A DNA stretch of 64,000 nucleotides from Bacteroidota bacterium (GTDB lineage: Bacteria; Bacteroidota; Bacteroidia; Bacteroidales; JAAUTT01). Positions 56,770-64,000 of the stretch are shown here, piece by piece (positions within the stretch are counted from its first letter, which is position 1; each line of letters starts with the position of its first letter). Both the position numbers and the translations under genes were made by a program. The stretch lies in assembly GCA_023429135.1 (NCBI GenBank), contig JAEYWD010000087.1:1-64000 (forward strand). The letters run 5' to 3'. Below the pieces are notes generated by a model. It saw only the letters and a list, made by a program, of their open reading frames with translations. It did not search any database and was not told the DNA's origin.

Positions 56770-57447
56770 ATGGCTATAAGTTTAACAAAAGGACAAAAAA
56801 TTGACCTGAGAAAAGAAACCGGAGAAAAGCTAACCAACTTTTGCGTAGGCGTAAACTGGGGTGCTATAGAAACAATGAAAAAAGGTTTATTCGGAAGCAA
56901 AAAAGTTGTGGAAGAAGTTGACCTCGATTTAAGCTGTGTTATGACCGACGCTGTTGGCAATCTCGTAGACTACATCTATTCTCCCGATTACAATGGTTTC
57001 CTGCAAAAGAACAACCTGCCTTTAGGAAAATTAAAGTCAGCCGACGGAGCTTTACGCCACAGCGGAGACGACCGCAAGGGCGATTTCGGCGGAGACGATG
57101 GATTGGATAACGAAGTAATTACTGTCGATTTAACAAAAGTGAACCCATCAATTGAAAAGATTTTCTTTTTTATCAATATCTATCTAAATCAAGGACAATC
57201 GCACGATTTTTCCAAGATACCTTATGCAAAAATCAGAATGTACGAAGGCACATCTACTAAAGTAAATAAAGTATACTCTAATTTTGATATTGCCACCGAT
57301 GCATCTTACGCTGGTAAAATGGCCATAGTTTTAGGGAAACTTTATAAGAGAAATGATGAATGGAAGTTCGATGCTATTGGAGATGCAGTAGAAGACAAGA
57401 TCTTTTTGCAAACCATTCAGACGATTCAAAATAAATACGCAAAATGA
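56770..57447 (+). CDS. TerD-family protein 3, divergent
   Basis: A 225-residue TerD-like protein, longer than the first two. AISLTKGQKIDLRKE at the start and VGVNWGAIE near 27 keep the pattern, then the calcium-site region DLDLSCVMTD near 56. The second half GDDRKGDFGGDDGLDNEVITVDLTKV near 100-125 is richer in Asp/Gly. This form (TerX-like) usually accompanies the VWA genes. Its stop overlaps the start of the first VWA gene by four bases. Confidence 0.88.
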   Translation: MAISLTKGQKIDLRKETGEKLTNFCVGVNWGAIETMKKGLFGSKKVVEEVDLDLSCVMTDAVGNLVDYIYSPDYNGFLQKNNLPLGKLKSADGALRHSGDDRKGDFGGDDGLDNEVITVDLTKVNPSIEKIFFFINIYLNQGQSHDFSKIPYAKIRMYEGTSTKVNKVYSNFDIATDASYAGKMAIVLGKLYKRNDEWKFDAIGDAVEDKIFLQTIQTIQNKYAK

Positions 57448-58082
57448 GGCGTTTACCGGTTTATTTAGTATTGGACACCTCGGGCTCTATGACAGGTGAA
57501 CCAATTGAAGCTGTGAAAAACGGGGTTCAGGTCCTGGTATCCACATTACGGCAGGATCCTTACGCTTTGGAAACAGCTTTCTTAAGCATTATCACTTTTG
57601 ACAGTTCTGCCCGCCAACTTGTACCCCTTACCGAACTATCGATGTTTCAGGTGCCTGAAATACAAGCATCGGGGCCTACAGCACTGGGAGAAGCTCTCTC
57701 CCTTTTGGCAAACAGGGCAAGTACCGAAGTTACCAAAACAACTCCCGAAATTAAGGGCGACTGGAAACCACTGGTGTTTCTAATGACCGATGGAGAGCCA
57801 ACAGACAATTGGCAAAGAGGACTCGCCGACTTTCAAAAACAGAAATTTGGAATGGTTGTGGCTTGTGCTGCGGGATCAGGTGCAAATACGAACACCTTAA
57901 AGCAAATAACGCAAACAGTTGTTCAGTTGGACACTGCCGACAGTGCAACCATTAAAGCCTTTTTTAAATGGGTTTCGGCATCAGTGAGTACCGGAAGCCA
58001 AAAAATAGAAAAAAGTGGTCAGGAAGTTTCAGGGATCAATGAGCTCCCTCCTCCTCCTCCGGAAGTAAATATAGTGGTTTAG
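57444..58082 (+). CDS. TerY-like VWA protein 1
   Basis: A 212-residue von Willebrand factor A protein with an intact MIDAS metal site: VLDTSGSMTG (DxSxS, about 8-17), PTALGEAL near 75 and LMTDGEPTDNW near 115. The tail is proline-rich (LPPPPPEVNIVV), nearly the same as in VWA protein 2. In Ter systems these proteins act as metal-dependent assembly scaffolds with a PP2C phosphatase and a kinase. All three VWA proteins share FFKWV-x-AS before the tail. Confidence 0.92.
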   Translation: MRRLPVYLVLDTSGSMTGEPIEAVKNGVQVLVSTLRQDPYALETAFLSIITFDSSARQLVPLTELSMFQVPEIQASGPTALGEALSLLANRASTEVTKTTPEIKGDWKPLVFLMTDGEPTDNWQRGLADFQKQKFGMVVACAAGSGANTNTLKQITQTVVQLDTADSATIKAFFKWVSASVSTGSQKIEKSGQEVSGINELPPPPPEVNIVV

Positions 58083-58110
58083 CGCCTGCATTTAACATCA
58101 GAAAAGCCTG

Positions 58111-58143
58111 ACAGGAATTTCACGTTAATTCGCGAGTTCCTGT
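58111..58143 (+). terminator. Hairpin between VWA genes 1 and 2
   Basis: ACAGGAA (58111-58117) and TTCCTGT (58137-58143) pair across a 19-nt loop in the only long gap (118 bp) of the operon, followed by TATGGTTTTT. It may be an attenuator that separates the TerD part from the signalling part; weak on sequence. Confidence 0.35.
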
Positions 58144-58200
58144 TATGGTTTTTCCGGCATTGAATCTAATGTTACATATTGAATCATAATTTATTATCTT

Positions 58201-58836
58201 ATGAGACGTTTGCCCGTTTATATATTAATACAAACATCAGGAGCAATGCGCGGGGAGCCCATAGAATCGATAAAAGTGGGCCTTGAGTCGATGGTTGCAA
58301 GTTTACGGCAGGATCCTTTTGCTCTTGAGTCGGTTTTTATGAGTATTATTACTTTCAATCGCGAACCCGAACAATTACTCCCCCTAACCGAACTGGAGAA
58401 TCTTCAGATTCCCGAAATTAAACAGCCTGTAGCTGCCGGCACTCACCTGGGCGAAGCAATAGCATTTATCTGCCAGAAAGTCGATCAGGAAGTACAATTG
58501 AGTACTCCAGATAAAAAAGGCGATTGGATGCCTCTGCTGTTCATAATGTGCGACGGGCGGGCTTCGGATATACAGTTATTTAATCAAACTTTACCCGAGC
58601 TTAAAAGCAAACACTTCGGAAGCATTATTGCCTGCAGTGTTGGATCAAAAACCGATCACGAAAATCTTAAAAAAATTACTGATAAGATCGTAAGTCTCGA
58701 AACCACCGACAGCAGCACCTTCCGTCAGTTTTTTAAATGGGTTTCGGCATCGGTAAGCATTGGCAACCGTAGTATCGGTGCAACTGATGAATTAACCTTA
58801 CCACCACCTCCACCCGAGGTTCACTCTGTTATCTGA
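58201..58836 (+). CDS. TerY-like VWA protein 2 with degenerate MIDAS
   Basis: A 211-residue paralogue of the first VWA protein, with RRLPVYILIQTSGAMRGEP at the start. The metal site DxSxS has become QTSGA, losing the first Asp and the last Ser; the threonine (GTHLGEAI) and the aspartate in MCDGRASD remain. The C-terminal tail LPPPPPEVHSVI is conserved. It probably cannot hold Mg2+ in the normal way and may serve as a non-metal adaptor in a VWA hetero-assembly. Confidence 0.88.
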   Translation: MRRLPVYILIQTSGAMRGEPIESIKVGLESMVASLRQDPFALESVFMSIITFNREPEQLLPLTELENLQIPEIKQPVAAGTHLGEAIAFICQKVDQEVQLSTPDKKGDWMPLLFIMCDGRASDIQLFNQTLPELKSKHFGSIIACSVGSKTDHENLKKITDKIVSLETTDSSTFRQFFKWVSASVSIGNRSIGATDELTLPPPPPEVHSVI

Positions 58837-58840
58837 AAAT

Positions 58841-59098
58841 ATGAGCTTATTCCTTTATATAATTCTTAACATTCTTATTGTTGGCCTTTTCCTTTATTCA
58901 AAACTTACTCCCCATAAGAGCAGGTTAGGAGGAAATTACCTCAAAACTTTTACTTTTTTTGAACGAATATTCGAACCGATTCTCAATATCCTGCGACGAA
59001 TTGCCAGGCCTGTCCAGGTTGGATCGGGACTGGCAGTGGATATGTCGCAGATTCTGTTGTTAATTATTTTTCTATTACTGCTTAAATATTTATTATGA
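58841..59098 (+). CDS. YggT-like small membrane protein
   Basis: An 85-residue protein with two membrane helices (about 3-18 and 66-84). The stretch between them (FERIFEPILNILRRIARPVQVGSGLAVDMSQILLLII) fits the YggT/CcmF-less small membrane family (P-x-L-x-x-x-R-R...DxSxI). It overlaps the next VWA gene by four bases. It might anchor the VWA or TerD complex at the inner membrane. Confidence 0.7.
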   Translation: MSLFLYIILNILIVGLFLYSKLTPHKSRLGGNYLKTFTFFERIFEPILNILRRIARPVQVGSGLAVDMSQILLLIIFLLLLKYLL

Positions 59099-60144
59099 GA
59101 AGATTACCGATATACTTCCTCATTGATGTTTCCGAATCTATGATAGGTGAACAGATTGATCAGGTTCAGGAAGGTATTGCAACAATAATAAAAGAGCTAC
59201 GGACGGACCCGTATGCTCTGGAAACTGTTTATATCTCAATTTTGGTTTTTGCAGGAAAAGCCCAGAAAATTACACCTCTCATTGAGCTTGTTAATTTTTA
59301 TCCCCCCAAAATACCTGTTGGAGGTGGCACCTCACTAGGAAATGCCATAACTTTCTTAATGAACGAATTGAATACTTCCATTGTCAAAACCACAATGGAA
59401 CAAAAAGGCGACTGGAAACCCATCATTTTTATGTTTACTGATGGTAATCCAACCGACTATTATCAACCGGCGTTCGAGAAATGGAATAAGGACTTCAGGT
59501 CAAAATCGAATCTGGTAGTAATTTCACTGGGCGACAATACCGACAATCATATTTTTGGTCAGATTACCGAAAATCTCCTTAGGCTAAATCACACCGATGC
59601 AGAGTCGTTCAAGAAATTCTTCAAGTGGGTTACGGCTTCAATAAAAACAAGCAGTATTAGCGTTACCGATGCCAACGACGATGGTTTGCATCTGGCTCCC
59701 ATAACAAACGGCTATCTTTCTAAAATTGATCTTCAAAAAGAAATAAGTCAGAAAGTAGATGAAAATTTTGCTGTTATTTTGGCTAAATGCCAGAAAACCA
59801 AAAAGGCTTATCTGATCAAATATCAGAAACGGTTATCTCCATCCGGAATTAAGGAATTAAATTACAACACCCTCGAATATAAACTCGTAGGGGCATTCCC
59901 GATAGAAAATTCATATTTTGACCTATGCGATAGCAGTCAGCAGAAAAATACTATAAATACATCGGAATTATTAGGATTTCCGAATTGCCCCTGCTGTGGA
60001 AACCAATATGGGTTCAGCCATTGCGGATGCGGAAATATTATGTGTACCGGTGACGAACAGGTTAGCAAATGTCCTTGGTGTGGTATTGAAGCAAAATTTG
60101 GATTTGGAGAAGGAAGTATGGACATTAACAGAACCCGGGGATAA
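59095..60144 (+). CDS. TerY-like VWA protein 3 with zinc ribbon
   Basis: A 349-residue protein with VWA at about 1-195 (MIDAS intact: LIDVSESMIG, GTSLGNAI, MFTDGNPTDYY), a middle domain (about 215-290) and a C-terminal zinc-binding TerY-C domain: CPCCGNQYGFSHCGCGNIMC and CPWCGIEAKF near 299-335. Compared with copies 1 and 2 it lacks the proline tail and carries the metal-binding part instead. The PP2C gene begins two bases after its stop. Confidence 0.92.
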   Translation: MRRLPIYFLIDVSESMIGEQIDQVQEGIATIIKELRTDPYALETVYISILVFAGKAQKITPLIELVNFYPPKIPVGGGTSLGNAITFLMNELNTSIVKTTMEQKGDWKPIIFMFTDGNPTDYYQPAFEKWNKDFRSKSNLVVISLGDNTDNHIFGQITENLLRLNHTDAESFKKFFKWVTASIKTSSISVTDANDDGLHLAPITNGYLSKIDLQKEISQKVDENFAVILAKCQKTKKAYLIKYQKRLSPSGIKELNYNTLEYKLVGAFPIENSYFDLCDSSQQKNTINTSELLGFPNCPCCGNQYGFSHCGCGNIMCTGDEQVSKCPWCGIEAKFGFGEGSMDINRTRG

Positions 60145-60146
60145 AC

Positions 60147-61676
60147 ATGGATATAAGCAAGTGTCTGAATAATATTGAGATTCCTGCAGAAAACGAATTG
60201 CAGGTAACCGATTTTTTAAATAAAAAAAGTGACGAAATAAATTCGTTTTTTCAAAAGCTTTGGGAAAACCATTGCTCCGAATCAAATAACTCCCTGGAAA
60301 AAACAGAGGAAATTCTTATAAAAAACAAGACCGCACCTTTTGAAGTTAACAGACCACAGCAAACGGAAAATGTAGTGGAAAATACAACTCCCCCGCCACC
60401 TGCAACAGCAAACGGGAATAACAATTCGAATACCCAATCTAAAATCAAAAACATGATTCTACCCAATGGTAAAGTAAACCAGGAATACAAATATAAGGTC
60501 AGAACCGAAGATTCGGGCATAAGCGAAATTGGCGATTATTGGTTTGAAGGACTTGAAAACCTGGGTTTAAAATATCAGCCCGACAGCAATGAAATTACTG
60601 GTATCCCAAATCTGGCCGGGGATCACAAAATTTCTATGAAAATTAAACTAAAGGACTGGACAGAAGATAAACCTATTATTAATAAAGATATAACCATTAT
60701 TATCAACCCCGATCCTAAAACTTTATGGAAGAACATTCCAACACCCGGTGATATAGAGTATTACAAACCTGACAGCGCTCAACAGTTTGTTATGGTTGAT
60801 GGAAATAAAGGTATTTTAGGAATAGGCAAAAGCGAGCGGAAAGATATGGTGGCAGCCAGTCAGCGTGGACGTTCACATGCCCAGGAAGGCAAACCCCGCG
60901 ACGACGACTTTGGATTAAAATATCTGGACGACCTTAAATGGTATATTTTAACCGTTGCCGACGGAGCCGGCTCAGCCAGTGCTTCCAGAAAAGGATCGGA
61001 AATTGCCTGTAAAACAGTAGTCGAAATAAGCGAATCACTTATTCGCGAAAAGCACAAGGAATTTGAACAACAGATTAAGGCTTACAACGCTAATAAAACA
61101 GAAGAAAACCGGAAAAAAGTTGGCGATACACTTTACGCAATAATTGGCAATGCTGTATTTAAAGCTGTTAAGAATATCGAGGAGGAAGCAAAATCAAGTA
61201 ACAAGGCCTTAAAAGACTTCTCAACCACATTAATTGTAAGCATCTGTAAAAAATTCAAATTTGGTTGGTTTGTTGCCAATTTTTGGGTGGGCGATGGTGG
61301 TATCGGGATTTACAATAAGGAGAAACAATTTTTAAAGATAATGGGAGAATCGGACGGAGGAGAATTTGCCGGACAAACAAGATTTCTCACCATGCCCGAA
61401 ATTACCCAGCCTGCTGAACTTTATCGCCGGTTACGGTTCGAAATAGTCGACGACTTTACAGCGTTGGTGTTAATGACCGATGGCGTTACCGATCCCAAGT
61501 TTGAAACTGACTCCAATTTGCTGAAAATTGAAAAGTGGAACGAGCTATGGGAAGATTTATGCCGCGAAGTCGAGCTTACTGATAACAATGCAGCCTCGGC
61601 TGAACAGCTATTGAACTGGCTTAATTTCTGGTCGCCAGGCAATCACGACGACAGAACAATTGCTATTTTATTCTAG
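60147..61676 (+). CDS. PP2C-family phosphatase with Ig-like domain
   Basis: A 509-residue protein: a helical N-terminus, a Pro/Asn-rich linker (ENTTPPPPATANGNNNSN near 74-92), a putative Ig domain (about 100-190: LPNGKVNQEYKYKV, ITGIPNLAGDHKISM), and a PP2C serine/threonine phosphatase (about 220-509). Metal motifs are RDDDFGL and VADGAGSASAS near 251 and 270, DFSTTLIVSI near 354, VGDGGIGIYN near 381, LMTDGVTDP near 442 and DDRTIAILF at the end. In TerY-P systems this phosphatase works against the adjacent kinase. The Ig domain is unusual for a cytoplasmic PP2C. Confidence 0.9.
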   Translation: MDISKCLNNIEIPAENELQVTDFLNKKSDEINSFFQKLWENHCSESNNSLEKTEEILIKNKTAPFEVNRPQQTENVVENTTPPPPATANGNNNSNTQSKIKNMILPNGKVNQEYKYKVRTEDSGISEIGDYWFEGLENLGLKYQPDSNEITGIPNLAGDHKISMKIKLKDWTEDKPIINKDITIIINPDPKTLWKNIPTPGDIEYYKPDSAQQFVMVDGNKGILGIGKSERKDMVAASQRGRSHAQEGKPRDDDFGLKYLDDLKWYILTVADGAGSASASRKGSEIACKTVVEISESLIREKHKEFEQQIKAYNANKTEENRKKVGDTLYAIIGNAVFKAVKNIEEEAKSSNKALKDFSTTLIVSICKKFKFGWFVANFWVGDGGIGIYNKEKQFLKIMGESDGGEFAGQTRFLTMPEITQPAELYRRLRFEIVDDFTALVLMTDGVTDPKFETDSNLLKIEKWNELWEDLCREVELTDNNAASAEQLLNWLNFWSPGNHDDRTIAILF

Positions 61677-61678
61677 AT

Positions 61679-63175
61679 ATGGCAAAAACAATAAAAATAA
61701 CTGCTTCCGACGGTTCTCCCGTAGAATTTGTTGACGAGATGATAGGCTCGGGCGGAATGAAGGATGTATATTTTAGTCCCGATAAAAGCTATGTAGTGGC
61801 ATTCTTCAGAGACAAACAGGATTTTAACGCCAAAGACAGGTTACAGAATATTACCGGAAAATACAGGGACAATATCTTTAACCAAATGGGTGGCGATTAT
61901 TGGAAAGACCTCTACTGCTGGCCTACAAAAATTGTTGAGCACAACGGCAAACTGGGACTGGTTTGTCCTACTTATCAAAACCAGTTTTTCTTTAAAAAAG
62001 GATCGATCAATAACGATTTTCTTGGAATTAAAGGAAAAGAAAAAGAAGGAAAATGGTATGCATCGGCAAAAAACCAGAATAAGTTCCTGGCTCCTGAAGA
62101 AAAGGGTGACTGGTTCAAATATTTTCAGATATGTATCCGAATCAGCCGTGCGGTAAAGAGGTTACACGCTGCGGGTTTGGCACATTCCGATTTATCGTAC
62201 AAAAATGTTTTGATTGATCCCACCTCCGGTCAGGCTGCCATTATTGATATTGACGGGTTGGTAGTTCCCGGAAAATATCCACCTGATGTATTGGGAACAC
62301 CCGATTTTATTGCACCGGAGGTTATTGCCACCAAGCACCTTCCTATGGGCGATCCCAACCGTAAGTTACCAAGCATTGCCACCGACCGCCATGCGCTGGC
62401 TGTTATGATTTACATGTACCTGCTTTACAGGCATCCGTTGAGAGGTGGAAAAGTACACGATCTCGACTCAGCTAAAGACGAAGAACTTTCGATGGGCACC
62501 AAAGCAATGTTTATTGAACACCCTACTGATAAAACCAATCGTGTAAAAATAAACCAGATACATCCAAGCCAGCTCCCGCAAGGTGATACCGATAAAATTC
62601 CTTATACAGTGTGCGGGCCCTATCTGAAAGAACTATTTAACAAGGCGCTGATCGAGGGGCTTCATAACCCATCTTGCCGACCAACTGCCGACGAATGGGA
62701 ACAGGCACTTCTTAAAACTGTGGATCTGATGCAACCATGCCAAAATCCCAATTGCTGGCATAAATGGTTTGTGTTCGACAATTCAACAAAGCCTAAATGT
62801 CCTTTTTGCGGAACTGAATACAAAGGCCAGTTACCAGTTCTCAATTTATATTTTTCTCCAAAAGAAGGAGTGTTTAAACCCGAAAATTACCGGTTAATGG
62901 TGTATAACAAGCAATTGCTGTATATGTGGCATGTGAACAGGTATGTTTACGCCAACGAAAAAACCACTCCCGAACAAAAAGTTCCGGTGGGCGATTTCCA
63001 CTTCCACAATAATAAATGGATTTTGATTAACCGTAAGCTGCCAACAATGTATGATAAAGACATTGACAAGAAAATTGAAATTGGCGAAGCGGTTGAGCTT
63101 ACAGAAGGTAAAAAGATTTTGCTTTCGAAAGAAGATGGGGGCCGGCTTATAATTGTACAATTAGTAACAAGCTGA
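61679..63175 (+). CDS. Protein kinase-like protein with zinc ribbon
   Basis: A 498-residue protein. Kinase domain at about 15-340: glycine loop IGSGGMKDVYF (about 22-32), catalytic loop HSDLSYKNVLID near 169 (HxD and N), IIDIDG near 187 in place of DFG, and DFIAPEV near 207 (APE). In the beta-3 strand YVVAFFRDKQD no lysine is found at the normal position. A zinc ribbon (CQNPNCWHKW...KCPFCGTEY) lies near 358-382, then a beta-rich C-terminal domain of about 115 residues. It follows the PP2C gene by two bases. Kinase of the TerY-P triad. Confidence 0.88.
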   Translation: MAKTIKITASDGSPVEFVDEMIGSGGMKDVYFSPDKSYVVAFFRDKQDFNAKDRLQNITGKYRDNIFNQMGGDYWKDLYCWPTKIVEHNGKLGLVCPTYQNQFFFKKGSINNDFLGIKGKEKEGKWYASAKNQNKFLAPEEKGDWFKYFQICIRISRAVKRLHAAGLAHSDLSYKNVLIDPTSGQAAIIDIDGLVVPGKYPPDVLGTPDFIAPEVIATKHLPMGDPNRKLPSIATDRHALAVMIYMYLLYRHPLRGGKVHDLDSAKDEELSMGTKAMFIEHPTDKTNRVKINQIHPSQLPQGDTDKIPYTVCGPYLKELFNKALIEGLHNPSCRPTADEWEQALLKTVDLMQPCQNPNCWHKWFVFDNSTKPKCPFCGTEYKGQLPVLNLYFSPKEGVFKPENYRLMVYNKQLLYMWHVNRYVYANEKTTPEQKVPVGDFHFHNNKWILINRKLPTMYDKDIDKKIEIGEAVELTEGKKILLSKEDGGRLIIVQLVTS

Positions 63176-63178
63176 TAA

Positions 63179-64000
63179 ATGGTTTATATTAGCAGAAATA
63201 ATCAGCAGTTCGGGCCTTACGACTTCCAGACCTTAAAAAAGTACGTCGAAGATGGTAAGATATTAACATGTGATAAAGCATTTCTGCAGAGTGACCCGGG
63301 AAACATCAATTCTGCCGGATATTTCCTTAAGCAGCAGGGAATAAGTTTCCATGTTAGGCATAAAGGAAACCTTTTGTCGCAAATGAAAGATATTGGCAGG
63401 GAATTAATTATCCCAAATGATGTTTTTTCAAGAAAAGAATGGTTTAAAGACAAGCGTTTACTTATGCTTGCATTGCTGGGTTTGTCTCCGGCCATCCTCA
63501 TCCGGTTTACATTTGTTCCATTCATAACCTTTTACACCATAGCGCTTTATTTTTCGGTTATTTGGGGCTTATTCTTTTATTATTTCTTTAAAACAGCCCA
63601 GGTAAGAACCCGTACCACAGTTTTAATCTTTTTTCTGCTACAGGTAATTGTATTTGTTTTATGGGACATTTTAGGGTTACCGAAGTGGCCGGTTATCAGC
63701 CTTTTTTATGCTTTAACCGAACATACCTTCTGGGGTGCCCGGTTAATTGGATATATCCTTGGAGTAGGTGTTTGCGAAGAAATTGTAAAAGCGCTCCCCC
63801 TGATTTTTCTGGTTTTACGGACAAAGGAACCATATATTCCGCAGTCGCTTGTTTTTTACGGTTTAATGTCGGGGATTGCATTTGGCGTTTTTGAAGGTGT
63901 TCAGTATCAAATGACGATTAATTCGACACTCGACTACAGCTCGGCATTTTTCATGAATATTGCACGATTGACCAGTTTACCTTTTCTTCATGCAGTATGG
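63179..64000 (+). CDS. PrsW-family intramembrane protease, partial
   Basis: The frame from the ATG at 63179 stays open to the end of the window (274 codons), so the C-terminus is missing. The N-terminal 50 residues resemble a GYF_2/DUF4339 domain (VYISRNNQQFGPYDFQTLKKYVEDG). From residue 93 on there are at least six membrane helices. PrsW motifs are present: E200-E201-x-x-K204 in VCEEIVKALP, FGVFEGVQY near 235-243, and H271 in LPFLHAVW. PrsW cleaves anti-sigma factors in Bacillus. Here, three bases after the kinase gene, it may give the Ter complex a membrane output. Confidence 0.85.
   Translation, partial: MVYISRNNQQFGPYDFQTLKKYVEDGKILTCDKAFLQSDPGNINSAGYFLKQQGISFHVRHKGNLLSQMKDIGRELIIPNDVFSRKEWFKDKRLLMLALLGLSPAILIRFTFVPFITFYTIALYFSVIWGLFFYYFFKTAQVRTRTTVLIFFLLQVIVFVLWDILGLPKWPVISLFYALTEHTFWGARLIGYILGVGVCEEIVKALPLIFLVLRTKEPYIPQSLVFYGLMSGIAFGVFEGVQYQMTINSTLDYSSAFFMNIARLTSLPFLHAVW

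Overview
The window looks like a chromosome segment of an anaerobic or facultative member of the Bacteroidota, probably Bacteroidales/Marinilabiliales. The evidence is the AT-rich intergenic DNA, several promoters of the Bacteroidota type (TTG, about 20 nt, TAnnTTTG), lipoprotein and Sec signals of that phylum, phylum-typical families (DUF6169, DNRLRE, two-domain class II aldolase), and HydG of [FeFe]-hydrogenase maturation. No rRNA, tRNA or CRISPR array was seen.

Left part (1-12.5 kb). The first 123 bases read, on the minus strand, as the 5' end of a group II intron that appears to have cut off the start of a small gene in front of a DUF6169 gene. uvrB follows, then a gap with a candidate small RNA (promoter plus terminator with no ORF). 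A minus-strand rhamnose operon runs rhaT, rhaM, rhaA, a rhamnulokinase and a secreted GH78 alpha-L-rhamnosidase. It has a recognisable promoter, hairpins between genes and a final terminator. Together these genes cover release, uptake, anomer conversion, isomerisation and phosphorylation of rhamnose; the aldolase step and a regulator are not in the operon. A MurC/Mpl-type ligase lies upstream.

Middle-left (12.5-31 kb) is an accessory region of small genes: secreted proteins, RNase H, an AraC regulator, a two-domain class II aldolase, an ECF sigma factor, a DinB protein, a duplicated PH-like membrane protein, a Kunitz-like lipoprotein, a methyltransferase, a phosphoesterase, an EF-hand lipoprotein, DUF1697, a frameshifted secreted protein, lgt with a 21-bp minisatellite at its 3' end, a marR-arr rifampin-resistance pair, and a chimeric scar joining the N-terminus of an ECF sigma factor to the C-terminus of a DNRLRE protein. 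An LprI-like protein and an S41 peptidase complete it.

Middle-right (31-55 kb). A chemoreceptor converges on a 2027-residue CheB-CheR-PAS-kinase-receiver fusion. An NAD(P)-binding protein and a DUF1638 protein follow. Next come a histidine kinase and NtrC-type regulator divergent from an efflux operon (HlyD, ABC ATPase, small protein, TolC) that has no permease gene. A palindrome and a sigma-54-like site lie between them. Then come a GNAT, a beta-helix lipoprotein, a secreted EEP hydrolase, the housekeeping set yicC-gmk-nadD, and hydG.

Right end (55.6-64 kb) is the most interesting part: a tight plus-strand operon of three TerD-family proteins, three TerY-like VWA proteins, a small YggT-like membrane protein, a PP2C phosphatase with an Ig-like domain, a kinase-like protein with a zinc ribbon, and a PrsW-type membrane protease cut by the window end. 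It is a TerD/TerY-P stress-signalling cassette in an unusual form: one VWA copy has lost MIDAS residues, the kinase lacks an obvious beta-3 lysine, and a membrane protease is attached.
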